From CAYWXV01 sp964462535 (lineage in GTDB: Bacteria > Bacteroidota > Ignavibacteria > OLB7): DNA of 64,000 nt. A program made the position numbers and the translations under genes. The stretch spans positions 1 to 64,000 of the forward strand of contig CAYWXV010000011.1 of the NCBI GenBank assembly GCA_964462535.1, in the 5' to 3' direction. The notes beneath the pieces were generated by a model. It saw nothing but the letters and a program-made list of their open reading frames with translations, made no database searches and was not told the DNA's origin. This document shows positions 35,034 to 44,006 of this stretch, piece after piece (position 1 is the first letter of the stretch; the number at the start of each line of letters is the position of its first letter).

Positions 35034-35804
35034 CTACCTGCGATTCTCTCGGCTGTCGGGAGTTGGAGGGGGCATGCCGTGTGTCGTGGTGGTGTTGGCA
35101 TTACGAATCGCCTGAATCGAGTGCATGTACTCGGCGGCGACTCTCTCGGCCTCCGGCGCGTGGGCCTCGCGCGCGGCGACCGAATATCTCAACAGGAGAT
35201 CGTCTCCACGTTCTCCCAACTCATACCGGTGTCGTAGTGAGTAGTACTGACCGTCGGCCACAAGGGCATTCTCGGCAGCTCGCGCGAGTTGGTACGCGAA
35301 TCCTGAGGGGGAGTCTTCTGGTCCGCGCGTGCGGTGCAGGATGGCGCCTCCCGGCGCGATAAAGAGATGCCACGGGAGATACATCGCGGAGTCGAGATCG
35401 ATGTGGTACCGACGGGCAACGCAGCGCCCGGGGGCCGTGGATGCGTCAATGCGGCCGCAGATGTAGACTTCATCCAGGATTGCACAGAGGGTCGAGTCGG
35501 ACCACACCTGACGTTCCATGCAGGTGATCGCCGCGCTGTCGCATGGACCGAGGTAGAGGTAGAGAGGACGGGCAGTGGTCCGCGCGATGCACAGGAGTGA
35601 ATCGAGGGGAGGTTCGGGAACCGGAGTGACAACCTGTCCCCGAACCCCACCTTCTGCGGCTCCGATGAAGAGGAGGGTCGCAAGGGAGCTGCAGAGTAGA
35701 GAACGATCAAGCGAGTCATGTCGGTGCGTGTCCCTATGCGGGTGATCCGTTGCAAGTGAACGGCGGATGTGCATTGTGTCGTAACGCTCAACGTGGTGGT
35801 CCAT
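35034..35804 (-). CDS. Exported thioredoxin-like protein without CxxC
   Basis: The product is 256 residues from the ATG at 35804; an ATG at 35774 is also possible. The promoter box at 35875-35883 excludes the longest frame, whose ATG overlaps it. A hydrophobic segment (about 35-56) precedes a domain with a thioredoxin-like outline: RPLYLYLGPCDSAAITCMER, a strand VYICGRIDAST, then YLPWHLFIAPGGAILHR with a conserved-type Pro before the last strands. The usual CxxC is replaced by C88-x6-C95. It may therefore be a non-redox member or use another disulfide pattern. It lies 5' of the VWA protein gene on the same strand. Family membership is an inference from pattern. Confidence 0.62.
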   Translation of the reverse strand: MDHHVERYDTMHIRRSLATDHPHRDTHRHDSLDRSLLCSSLATLLFIGAAEGGVRGQVVTPVPEPPLDSLLCIARTTARPLYLYLGPCDSAAITCMERQVWSDSTLCAILDEVYICGRIDASTAPGRCVARRYHIDLDSAMYLPWHLFIAPGGAILHRTRGPEDSPSGFAYQLARAAENALVADGQYYSLRHRYELGERGDDLLLRYSVAAREAHAPEAERVAAEYMHSIQAIRNANTTTTHGMPPPTPDSRENRR

Positions 35805-35874
35805 CGTTCTCCCCTTCGATACTCCATGACCTGTGGTGTGTCTTACGCGCCGTTCTGTGTCCGGCGGCAACGGG

Positions 35875-35883
35875 ACAAACATA
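35875..35883 (-). promoter_or_regulatory. Bacteroidota-type -7 box for the thioredoxin-like gene
   Basis: On the minus strand, TATGTTTGT is a perfect TAnnTTTGY match. The transcript start would be near 35868, about 64 nt before the ATG at 35804. The palindrome at 35922-35937 is about 40 bases further upstream. Confidence 0.58.
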
Positions 35884-35921
35884 CATCATCACGATAGGGG
35901 CATGTAAGTCCGACGTTGTGT

Positions 35922-35937
35922 ACCCCCATTTGGGGGT
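35922..35937. promoter_or_regulatory. Palindrome upstream of a promoter, possible operator
   Basis: ACCCCCATTTGGGGGT has perfect 7-base arms (ACCCCCA/TGGGGGT) around TT. It is about 40 bases upstream of the -7 box at 35875-35883, where an activator could bind. No regulator gene is nearby. Confidence 0.3.
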
Positions 35938-36389
35938 CGGAGGATGGGGAGTGGGACGTGGTGGAAACGTGAATCGAGTGGGGCGTTGTCAGGCTGGATC
36001 ACCGACGGCACTTGCCTCCGAGCTCTCCTGGTGACACGTACGACACGCAATCGATTCGCACTGACCGTCGAGAGTGGAGTGGCTGATCACGCAACAGCCG
36101 ATCTCTACCGGTGATATGAGCGAGCCGATGATCGGTGGACTATCTCCGAGCGAAGTACGCAGCAGCACTGCATGGTGCGGTGCGGAGATTTCAATTGTGG
36201 ACGATGGGACGAGTACACCGTCGACTTGCCCCTTCCCTCAACCAGCAGCACGTGAAAACCGCTTAGGCAAGTGTCGCTCGCTCAAGCGATGCGATCCTTC
36301 GAACGGTGACGCTCCTTGAAAATGTGCTGACGAAGCGCCCAGCGAATCGTAGCATCCTCTCGAAGGAGCCATTCGCTCCGAAGCGTCAT

Positions 36390-38960
36390 CTACCGTTTCC
36401 TGGCCTTCTTCTTTTCCGGCGGGTTCGCGGCGCGATGGTCAAGGAGCTTTGCCGCCTCTTCGATTGTGATCTCGTCGATCGATATCGTCTTCGGTACGGG
36501 GGCGTTGATGTCACCGTGCTTGACGTAGGGACCGTAACGACCGACGTATCCCTCAATCGGCTCTCCGTCTTTCGGATGTGGACCGATGATCCGCACGAGG
36601 CCACGCTTTCCTGCTCCGAGCTTCTTCACCTCAAACAACTCCATCGCGCGATCGAGCGTAACCGTGAGAACATCGTCCGTTGCTTTCAACGAGGCGTACA
36701 CGCCATCGTGTACGACGAACGGTCCAAACCGGCCAAGCCCGGCCTTCACGTCCTTTCCGGTCTCCGGATGCTGTCCCAATGTGCGTGGGAGGGCAAGGAG
36801 TCCGACGGCTTGCTCGAGCGTAATGTTGTCGGGTGTTACGCCCTTTGGGAGCGAGGTCCGTACGACTTTCGTCTTCTTCCCCGCCTCGTCCTCTACCTCG
36901 TCACCCAGCTGCACGTATGGACCGTAGGGGCCGACGCGCAGATAGATCGGCTCTCCGGTATCTGGGTGATGACCAAACGCTTCGGCCCCTCCCAGCTTCT
37001 GCTGGACGATCTTGTCGACCTCCTCGTTGTCCAGGTCGGCCGGCGCGATCGCGTCCGGAAGCGTGGCCTTCACCACATCGCCATTCTCTTTCCGTTCCAG
37101 GTATGCGCCGTATCGACCGACGCGCACCTCGGCGTCAAGATCGTCGAACCGAATCGTGCACGCCTCGCGTGGGTCGACCTTCTCTTCCTGAGTCCGCACC
37201 TGTCCGTCAAGTCCATTGTCACCGAGGAAGAACGTCTTCAGATAGGGGAGCCATTCCGCCTCTCCAGTAGCGATGTCATCGAGCGTCTGCTCCATCTGCG
37301 CCGTGAATCCGACGTCGACGAGTCGCGGAAAATACTCTTCGAGAAGCGCGGTGACGGCCATCGCCGTGAACGTCGGAACTAGCTGCTGTCCCTGCTTCCG
37401 TGCGTACCCTCGATCCTGTATTGTATTGATGATCGAGGCGTAGGTGCTCGGTCGTCCGATACCTTCGCGCTCGAGGGCCTGCACAAGGCTTGCCTCGCTG
37501 AAACGGGCTGGGGGCTTTGTCTCGTGACCCACTGGTACCAGGTCGCGCAGGTTGAGAACATCCCCTTTCTTCAACGGCGGGAGGGGGGCGTCGCGGTCCT
37601 CCAGGGCCGCTTCTGGATCATCCGTCCCTTCGACGTAGGCTCTGAAGAAACCGGGGAACTCAACGCGTCGGCCGTTCGCGCGGAATGAGGCATCCTCGGC
37701 TTCGATCGTCGCACCAACCAGGCGAATGCGAGCATCCGCCATCTGTGTCGCCATCGTTCGCTTCCAGATCAGATCGTAGAGCGCCGCCTCGGCATCCGAT
37801 AGGCCCAGCTCGGCGCTTGTCGGCATTTTCACACCGGCAGGTCGGATCGCCTCGTGTGCCTCTTGCGCCCCCTTCGATTTTGTTGTGAACTGACGTGGTG
37901 AAGGGCTGAGATACTCGTTCCCATATTTCGATGAGACTGCATTCCGCGCTGCCGTGATGGCCTGTTCGGAGAGGTTGACGGAGTCAGTACGCATGTAGGT
38001 AATGAAGCCCTGCTCGTAGAGCTTCTGCGCAACTCGCATGGTCTGCTGCGCACTCAACCCGAGTTTCCGATTCGACTCCTGCTGCATCGTAGACGTCGTG
38101 AACGGCGGTGCAGGGCGACGGACCTCCTCCTTCTCCTCGACGTCACCGACACGCCATGTGGCCGTGCGCAGTCGTTGTACCAGGGCCTCGGCGGCTGCTG
38201 CGTCGAGAAGGAGGACATCGCGACCGGGTATCAAGTGGCCGGTGGACGAATCGAAGTCGCGCGTTCCAGCAAGTCGACGTCCCCCGACGCCATTGAGGAC
38301 GGCGTCAAACCCCGTCCCGTTCGACCCCGTTGCGAGCGAGGCCTTCAGGTCCCAGTATGTGGCCGTGTGAAAGGCGCGACGATCGCGTTCCCGCATAACC
38401 AGGAGGCGAACGGCAACCGACTGCACACGACCGGCTGAAAGGCCTCGTGCGATCTTCTTCCAGAGGAGCGGAGAGAGAGTGTATCCGTAGAGGCGGTCGA
38501 GGATTCTTCGCGTTTCCTGTGCGCGGACCAGGCGTGTGTCGATCTGACGCGAGTGACCGAGGGCGTCAAGAATGGCCTCTCGCGTTATCTCATGAAAGAC
38601 CATCCGGCTCACCGGCACCTTTGGCTTCAGAATCTCCAGCAGGTGCCATCCGATGGACTCTCCTTCACGGTCTTCGTCAGTTGCGATCACAACTTCATCC
38701 GCGTCCTTCAGGGCATCCTTCAACTGCTTGACGACCTTGGCCTTGGCAGAGGGGATGACGTAGAGTGGTTGAAAGTCGTTGTCGACGTCTACCCCTAAAC
38801 GCCCATGTTTTTCCTTCTTGAGGGCAGCCGGTACATCGGCCGCTTTGGCGGGAAGATCTCGCACACTTCCCATCGATGCCTCGACGTGGTATTCCTTTGG
38901 CAGGAAGGCTTTGATGGTCCGTGCCTTCGTTGGGGACTCGACGATGACGAGTTTCTTCAT
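36390..38960 (-). CDS. topA: DNA topoisomerase I
   Basis: The product is 856 residues. The Toprim domain opens the chain (KLVIVESPTKARTIKAFL; acidic cluster in ATDEDREGE, 94-101). The type IA core follows with the catalytic tyrosine in GFITYMRTDS (Y322) and the SAGRVQSVAVRLL motif. The C-terminal 250 residues contain several Toprim-C repeats of the LGQHPETGKDV / GRFGPFV type instead of zinc fingers, then a Lys/Arg tail ending KKKARKR. It relaxes negative supercoils ahead of and behind RNA polymerase. The start agrees with the universal MKKLVIVESP N-terminus. Confidence 0.96.
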   Translation of the reverse strand: MKKLVIVESPTKARTIKAFLPKEYHVEASMGSVRDLPAKAADVPAALKKEKHGRLGVDVDNDFQPLYVIPSAKAKVVKQLKDALKDADEVVIATDEDREGESIGWHLLEILKPKVPVSRMVFHEITREAILDALGHSRQIDTRLVRAQETRRILDRLYGYTLSPLLWKKIARGLSAGRVQSVAVRLLVMRERDRRAFHTATYWDLKASLATGSNGTGFDAVLNGVGGRRLAGTRDFDSSTGHLIPGRDVLLLDAAAAEALVQRLRTATWRVGDVEEKEEVRRPAPPFTTSTMQQESNRKLGLSAQQTMRVAQKLYEQGFITYMRTDSVNLSEQAITAARNAVSSKYGNEYLSPSPRQFTTKSKGAQEAHEAIRPAGVKMPTSAELGLSDAEAALYDLIWKRTMATQMADARIRLVGATIEAEDASFRANGRRVEFPGFFRAYVEGTDDPEAALEDRDAPLPPLKKGDVLNLRDLVPVGHETKPPARFSEASLVQALEREGIGRPSTYASIINTIQDRGYARKQGQQLVPTFTAMAVTALLEEYFPRLVDVGFTAQMEQTLDDIATGEAEWLPYLKTFFLGDNGLDGQVRTQEEKVDPREACTIRFDDLDAEVRVGRYGAYLERKENGDVVKATLPDAIAPADLDNEEVDKIVQQKLGGAEAFGHHPDTGEPIYLRVGPYGPYVQLGDEVEDEAGKKTKVVRTSLPKGVTPDNITLEQAVGLLALPRTLGQHPETGKDVKAGLGRFGPFVVHDGVYASLKATDDVLTVTLDRAMELFEVKKLGAGKRGLVRIIGPHPKDGEPIEGYVGRYGPYVKHGDINAPVPKTISIDEITIEEAAKLLDHRAANPPEKKKARKR

Positions 38961-39049
38961 GTATGATCGGTTGATACTACTGTTGGCTTTTCGTCGTTAC
39001 TGCGGTTTACGATGATTCTTTCTGCACACCGGATTGGGCTGTTACTTTG

Positions 39050-39081
39050 TAACCACAAAGGACGCAGAGGACCCGGAGAGG
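39050..39081. repeat. Stretch resembling a widespread AACCACAAAGGACGCAGAGG sequence
   Basis: The 162-base gap between the GH57 gene and topA contains AACCACAAAGGACGCAGAGG (39051-39070) followed by ACCCGGAGAGG. From memory, AACCACAAAGGAC-type strings of this sort recur between genes in many unrelated bacteria. Nothing else is seen in the gap. Confidence 0.35.
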
Positions 39082-39122
39082 CGATTGCTCCGCAATTGTC
39101 TTCGCCGACACTCTCGGGATTC

Positions 39123-40841
39123 CTAATTCTCACTTCCTCCCCGCCGCCACGCATTCAGGTCGAGAAGGGGGAACGGGCGATTGACCGACTCCAGGCTGAA
39201 GAGGTCTTCTAGTTGAGCAAGACTAACCGGCGCCTGTTCCCGGATGGCGCCAATCATGTCCGCAAGCCGTGTTGCGTTCTCGTAGTGTTCCGTGAACCGT
39301 TCGGTCGCATAGTCTGCGGCCGATTGGGTTGTAATAAGAAACTGCCAGTCGGACGATTGCAGAAGAAGCAGCTCGCGAGCCAGCTGACGGAGCGCGCGGA
39401 GTTCTATTCTGTTCTCGGGATCCCGATCACCTAGAAGATCATAGAAGCGGTGTTCTATCTCGTAGATCTTCGGCCAGGTCCATTCAGTTTCGTGATTGAG
39501 CCATACACCATGACCGCCTCCGTCACCCCATGATCCTTCAGGAATCTGGATGAAGACAGCAGGTTGTTTAGCGTCCATTTCATCGACTGCTGTCTGGAGC
39601 TGCAGACTTGAGGTCTGGTTCACAAAGCGGATCACGTGACCAAGGAACCGGGGTCCCTCAAACCACCAGTGCCCGAAAAGTTCCGTGTCAAACGGGGCAG
39701 CGAGCGTTCCCTTCCGTCCCGTTCGCTCGCGATATCGGCTCATCTCCTGTTCGACGACCCCCACGAAATGACCCGCCTGGATCTTCAATCGCTGGTCGAC
39801 GCGATCGGGACGATATATGTCCTTCATCGCGAGGTCGACCTTCGCGTCCGTGACGCGCCAGTATCGATGCCCGTTGCTGTGATGTCGCTTGTGAAACTCC
39901 AGATACTCTGGATCACCCGGATAACCGTAGGCACCGCTCCATACCTTCAGCGTGGTCTCGGCGTCGCGCGTGAAAATTGCGGGGGCGTCGCCATCCATGG
40001 TGCCGGTGGATGAAATGCGGTAGAGCTCGTGAACCGAGCGGGCATCGTCAAGCGGGAGAAAAGCTCCCTGCGGACCGATGCGATCGCGGACATGTTGGAA
40101 CCAATCGGAATAGAGACCGAGTGGTCTTCCTCCACGGGTGAGATGACTGTCGACAACGGTGTACTCGAGTCCGTGGCGCGCCATCATCTGTTCGACACCC
40201 AATCGCATGCCGCGCCGTGTCCAGGGATTCTCCACTGGCGCCTCCCAGTCATAGCATGGGCGGTAGGCACACTCGGGCATCCAGAGCCCGCGCGGCGCCG
40301 ATCCGAAGTGGCGGCGGTGCGACGCGACAGCAAGGGCAAGTTGACCTTGCACGGACTCGTCACGTCCGAGAAGCGGGAGATACCCATGCGTTGCGGCGCT
40401 CGTCTGGAGTGCAATGACCCCCTGGTCGGCAAGCGAGCGAAACGCGCCGATCAGGTTTGAACCGTATACCTCCGTGAAGTCCCGTCGACGTGATCCAAAC
40501 CATTCTTCCCAGAAAATTGTCAACGGAACAAGGTGCCGATCTTCGCTCCGCTTCCCGAACTCCTCCCGATCGCTGCGGGCGCCCGCAATCCTGTTATCAA
40601 GCCATTCCACGAAGACACGTGGAAAGATCGGGTCGGCCAGTTGCTCAACGACGATTGGTGTCAGACTGAAGGTGATGGATGGGGTGATGCCCTCCGTCAG
40701 CAACGCATGGCACTCGTTCAGCAGAGGGATGTAGCATTCGGCCGCCGCTTCACACAACCACTCCGATCCATGGGGCCACGTGCCGTGATGCAGTACATAC
40801 GGCAGATGTGTGTGCAGAATCAGAACGAGCGAACCATTCAT
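39123..40841 (-). CDS. GH57 1,4-alpha-glucan branching enzyme
   Basis: The product is 572 residues. The GH57 fold begins with LVLILHTHLPYV. The nucleophile glutamate is in GLWMPECAY (E190) and the acid/base aspartate in APFDTELFGHWWFEGP (D385). A helical C-terminal domain with the branching-enzyme type region RQLARELLLLQSSDWQFLIT follows. Archaeal and bacterial GH57 enzymes of this pattern (DUF1957 type) form alpha-1,6 branches in glycogen-like glucan. No glycogen synthase or phosphorylase is nearby. It lies 44 bases after the DUF3467 gene on the same strand and may be cotranscribed. Confidence 0.9.
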   Translation of the reverse strand: MNGSLVLILHTHLPYVLHHGTWPHGSEWLCEAAAECYIPLLNECHALLTEGITPSITFSLTPIVVEQLADPIFPRVFVEWLDNRIAGARSDREEFGKRSEDRHLVPLTIFWEEWFGSRRRDFTEVYGSNLIGAFRSLADQGVIALQTSAATHGYLPLLGRDESVQGQLALAVASHRRHFGSAPRGLWMPECAYRPCYDWEAPVENPWTRRGMRLGVEQMMARHGLEYTVVDSHLTRGGRPLGLYSDWFQHVRDRIGPQGAFLPLDDARSVHELYRISSTGTMDGDAPAIFTRDAETTLKVWSGAYGYPGDPEYLEFHKRHHSNGHRYWRVTDAKVDLAMKDIYRPDRVDQRLKIQAGHFVGVVEQEMSRYRERTGRKGTLAAPFDTELFGHWWFEGPRFLGHVIRFVNQTSSLQLQTAVDEMDAKQPAVFIQIPEGSWGDGGGHGVWLNHETEWTWPKIYEIEHRFYDLLGDRDPENRIELRALRQLARELLLLQSSDWQFLITTQSAADYATERFTEHYENATRLADMIGAIREQAPVSLAQLEDLFSLESVNRPFPLLDLNAWRRGGSEN

Positions 40842-40885
40842 ATTTCACGCGCTACGATCACCATATTCCCGCTCCCCGTACCCCG

Positions 40886-41224
40886 CTAGTGCACCTTCTC
40901 GCCGCTGTCCGGCATTGGAAAGCCGAATGGGCCCGTTGCGCCAATGTTAATCTCACCGTACTGCCGTTCATACTTCGCGATGTTCTCATCCAGCGCGTTC
41001 AACAGCAGCCGCGCGTGTTGCGGCGTCATGACGATACGTGCGTGAACTCGTGCGCGGGGGACGCCGGGGAGTATGCGTGTGAAATCGATCACGAACTCTG
41101 CTGGAGAGTGGCTGATAATGGCAAGGTTCGAATAGATCCCCTCCGCCTCTTTCTCTCCCAGTTCGATGTTGATCTGTTGACCGGGGGCCGTTGGATCGAT
41201 GTTGTTTTCGGTGTCGTCACTCAT
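40886..41224 (-). CDS. DUF3467 family protein
   Basis: The product is 112 residues from the ATG at 41224, where a near-consensus promoter box 36 bases upstream supports the start; the longer frame is Arg/Pro-rich non-protein sequence. The core INIELGEKEAEGIYSNLAIISHSPAEFVIDF ... RARVHARIVMTPQHARLLLNAL is the DUF3467 signature. The family is common in Bacteroidota and of unknown function, a small acidic cytosolic protein. It sits between the TPR lipoprotein gene and the branching enzyme on the same strand. Confidence 0.85.
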   Translation of the reverse strand: MSDDTENNIDPTAPGQQINIELGEKEAEGIYSNLAIISHSPAEFVIDFTRILPGVPRARVHARIVMTPQHARLLLNALDENIAKYERQYGEINIGATGPFGFPMPDSGEKVH

Positions 41225-41260
41225 TGTCGGGCATCCTCTATGCGTGTCTTGATGAAGGGA

Positions 41261-41269
41261 GCGAAAATA
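41261..41269 (-). promoter_or_regulatory. Near-consensus -7 box for the DUF3467 gene
   Basis: On the minus strand, TATTTTCGC matches TAnnTTTGY at all but one fixed position. It is 36 bases before the ATG at 41224, with a predicted leader of about 30 nt. Confidence 0.45.
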
Positions 41270-41375
41270 GCAGAAGTCTATTGAGTACCTAATCGAATCA
41301 AAACGAACGGGCGATCCCGGAGCGTGATTGCACGCAACGGAATCGCCCCGAGTCTGGAGACGATGATGGGAGCCG

Positions 41376-42911
41376 TTACTTCCCCTGTGCCCGCAAGGCG
41401 TCGGCCTTCCTGTGGGCCGCCTCCGCCTTCTCCCCATCGCCGATGTTGGCGTACAGCCGGTCCATCGCATCCCAGTATGAGGACTTGTCCCCTTCGCTTC
41501 CAGCCATCTCCTCGAGCGCCTTCAGGACGCCCTTCATCTTCGGTTCATCGCGCAACACTTGATAGAGGTTGGCGAGTTCGAACAGGAGAGAGAAGTCGAC
41601 GGATGCCCCCTTGAGTCGCCGAAGTTCCTCGAACTGTTTCTGCGACTCGCGGAGCTTCACCATGTATACCTCCTCCTGTGCCTTGCTTGGAGGCTTGGTC
41701 CCCGCGGCCTTCCGGACACTGTCCTGAAGGTGGACCGCCCAGTTTTTGTAGGCTGCTCCCAGGTTGAAGATGGCCTGATTGTGCTGCTCTTTCAGTTCTT
41801 CGTTGCCGGCGGAGAGCTTGACGGCCTGATCGTACTGCGGGATTGCGGCCGGGAAGTCTTCCATGTTGCTCAGGAAGTTTCCGTAATTGATGCGGAGATG
41901 AGGATCGCTTGGCCTTGCCTTGATTTCGTCCTCATACCGCTTGCGCGCCTCCGCCGTTCTGCCGGTAGAGATGTAGATCTGCGCGATGACCTTCCCGATA
42001 TCCTTGTAGCTGGGATCGAGACGCTCGACCAGTCGGAAGTAGCCAAGCGCGTCATCGTACCTGGCCTTGTTCGTTTCGCCGGCATAGTAGGCGTCGACTC
42101 CCAAGGTGTAGAACGCCTCGCTCCGGATGGCACTGGAGATTCTCCGTTCGACTGCCGGGTCGGAGCTGGAGATGGTCTTCCAACCCATCACCATTGGTCC
42201 GCCACCATTCTCACCGACCACGTAGTAGACGCAAAGGCCCTTGTCAGGGAAATACTGCCAGCCTGACGCCGTATCGGATACCTCGCCCTCGCCGGCCTTC
42301 CCCAACTTTCCCGCCACATCAGCAGGTGACATTCCCAGCGCCAGCCCGGCTGAGAGTCCCTTGTCGACATCGGGGCGAAGCATGCGGGTGTATTCCTCGA
42401 GCAGTTTCGTTTGCTTCGCGGTGTCCCCCTTCCCAAGAAAGATCAGTCCCTGGAGGTAGTAGTTCTCCGCGGCGCTCTTCCGTAGCATGATGGCCGTGTC
42501 GATCAGCTTCAATGCAACCTGATAGTCCTTGTTCTGCCGGGCCATGTCGGCCCTGTTGTAGACAAGGCCCCACTGGTTGTAGCGCTTGACGACGATCGCC
42601 TCGCGTTGTTCGTTTGTCAGTGGTGGCTGGCCGGCTTCGGCTCGCTCGAACGCCTGGCTCATATCGACTGAGCGCTCCGACATCTCGTAGATCTGAGCCA
42701 GAAGCAGCCATGCTTCCGAGTTCTGAGGTCGTGCTGCGACCTCCCTTTTGAGGGCATCCTCGGCCTTCTTGTAGTCGCGCGCGTTCATGGCCACCTTTGC
42801 GGTAGTCATTTCCGTCGATGCGCATTCGAATGCCGTGAGGGAGAGCCATAAGGTGCCGAGCAGAAGGAGCAGGAGCGATCTGCCGGAGCGCGAAAGGGAC
42901 TTCGTAATCAT
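41376..42911 (-). CDS. TPR-repeat lipoprotein
   Basis: The product is 511 residues. The signal peptide ends in the lipobox-like TAFEC (Cys30). Several tetratricopeptide repeats are visible, near 40-75 (DYKKAEDALKREVAARPQNSEAWLLLAQIYE), 130-165, 270-345 (ALGYFRLVERLDPSYKDIGKVIAQIY) and 350-400. A non-TPR insert near 195-250 contains a stretch like SmpA/OmlA (GMSPADVAGKLGKAGEGEVSDTASGWQY). The protein is probably outer-membrane anchored and periplasmic, binding partner proteins through the TPR surface. No specific role can be assigned. It is divergent from the transketolase gene across a 237-base region. Confidence 0.82.
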   Translation of the reverse strand: MITKSLSRSGRSLLLLLLGTLWLSLTAFECASTEMTTAKVAMNARDYKKAEDALKREVAARPQNSEAWLLLAQIYEMSERSVDMSQAFERAEAGQPPLTNEQREAIVVKRYNQWGLVYNRADMARQNKDYQVALKLIDTAIMLRKSAAENYYLQGLIFLGKGDTAKQTKLLEEYTRMLRPDVDKGLSAGLALGMSPADVAGKLGKAGEGEVSDTASGWQYFPDKGLCVYYVVGENGGGPMVMGWKTISSSDPAVERRISSAIRSEAFYTLGVDAYYAGETNKARYDDALGYFRLVERLDPSYKDIGKVIAQIYISTGRTAEARKRYEDEIKARPSDPHLRINYGNFLSNMEDFPAAIPQYDQAVKLSAGNEELKEQHNQAIFNLGAAYKNWAVHLQDSVRKAAGTKPPSKAQEEVYMVKLRESQKQFEELRRLKGASVDFSLLFELANLYQVLRDEPKMKGVLKALEEMAGSEGDKSSYWDAMDRLYANIGDGEKAEAAHRKADALRAQGK

Positions 42912-43106
42912 TGGTTGGACGCGGAGTTATGGGACTAGCGATCACAAGGACGGTCACAGCCGTCGTCAGGATCAACCTACACGCGAACGTGGCGGTAGGT
43001 CACAGGCGGGCGATTAACCTAAGAAAAAAAGACCGCCGCTTCGGAACAAGTTGTGACTTCGTAGCAGGTGATTGTACCCCCTCACATGCGATACGGAGAG
43101 GATTTG

Positions 43107-43115
43107 TACTTTTAC
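43107..43115 (+). promoter_or_regulatory. Near-consensus -7 box for the transketolase gene
   Basis: TACTTTTAC matches TAnnTTTGY except at the G. It lies 42 bases before the ATG at 43149. Upstream in-frame codons, including an ATG at 43086, lie before or inside the box, so the 43149 start is preferred. Confidence 0.45.
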
Positions 43116-43148
43116 GCTCTTCCTTTCGGAATCAGCCCAAAGCCTCAC

Positions 43149-44006
43149 ATGCCCTTTACGAATCAACGCCGCAGCCCGCAGGAAATGGCGGAGATCGCGA
43201 CGGAAATCCGACGCGACATCATCCGATCCCTCGTTGAAGCGAAGTCTGGACACTCGGGGGGACCCCTCGGGTCCGCCGACATCTTCGCAGTTCTCTACAT
43301 GGGGGGAGTGATGAACTACGATCCCAAAGACCCCTGGAAGCCGGGGCGCGATCGATTCGTCCTCTCCGCGGGACATATGTGCCCCGTCCTCTATGCAACG
43401 CTGGCCAATGCCGGCTTCATGCCGAAATCCGAGTTACTCACGCTCCGCAAGTTTGGGTCACGTCTTCAGGGGCATCCCGGGCGCGACATGGGACTTCCGG
43501 GGATCGAGTCTTCGACCGGATCCCTGGGACAGGGCCTCTCCATCGCGGTCGGTATGGCGATGGCTGACAAGCTGCTCGACCGGAATGATGCGCGCGTCTA
43601 TGCGTTGACCGGCGACGGTGAATTGGAGGAGGGATCGATCTGGGAAGCGGTGATGGCCGCTGCCCATTACAAGCTTGACAACTTCTGCATGGTCGTCGAC
43701 AACAACGACTGCCAGATCGATGGTCGCGTTCCCGACGTGATGAATGTCTACCCCATTCGCGAGAAGTTTGATGCATTTGGCTTCCACACGATCGAGATCG
43801 ATGGTCACGATCATGGGGCTATCCTCGGTGCGTTCGACCAGGCGAGGACGATTGAAGGAAAGCCGACCTGCATTATCGCTAGAACCTACATGGGTGCGGG
43901 CGTATCGTTCATGCAGGATCGATACGAGTGGCACGGCAAGCCCCCGTCGGTCGATCAGGCGGTCGTTGCGCTTGAGGAGCTGGAAGAGGGGACGAGAATA
44001 GCGTGA
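43149..44006 (+). CDS. Transketolase, N-terminal subunit
   Basis: The product is 285 residues, the thiamine diphosphate-binding half of a split transketolase. The motif GDGELEEG followed by VVDNNDCQIDG is the ThDP/Mg2+ site, and KSGHSGGPLGSADIF is the typical N-terminal catalytic-histidine segment. The partner (C-terminal subunit) is at 44590, so together they form the two-chain enzyme of the pentose phosphate pathway. The start follows the promoter evidence and family N-termini. Unusually, 583 bases separate the two halves. Confidence 0.93.
   Translation: MPFTNQRRSPQEMAEIATEIRRDIIRSLVEAKSGHSGGPLGSADIFAVLYMGGVMNYDPKDPWKPGRDRFVLSAGHMCPVLYATLANAGFMPKSELLTLRKFGSRLQGHPGRDMGLPGIESSTGSLGQGLSIAVGMAMADKLLDRNDARVYALTGDGELEEGSIWEAVMAAAHYKLDNFCMVVDNNDCQIDGRVPDVMNVYPIREKFDAFGFHTIEIDGHDHGAILGAFDQARTIEGKPTCIIARTYMGAGVSFMQDRYEWHGKPPSVDQAVVALEELEEGTRIA

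Larger units (their letters stand above)
35805..36389. other. Gap between topA and the thioredoxin-like gene
   Basis: 585 bases. It holds the promoter box at 35875-35883 and the palindrome at 35922-35937. The stretch from 35938 to 36389 shows no gene, repeat or clear terminator that I can support. Confidence 0.5.
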
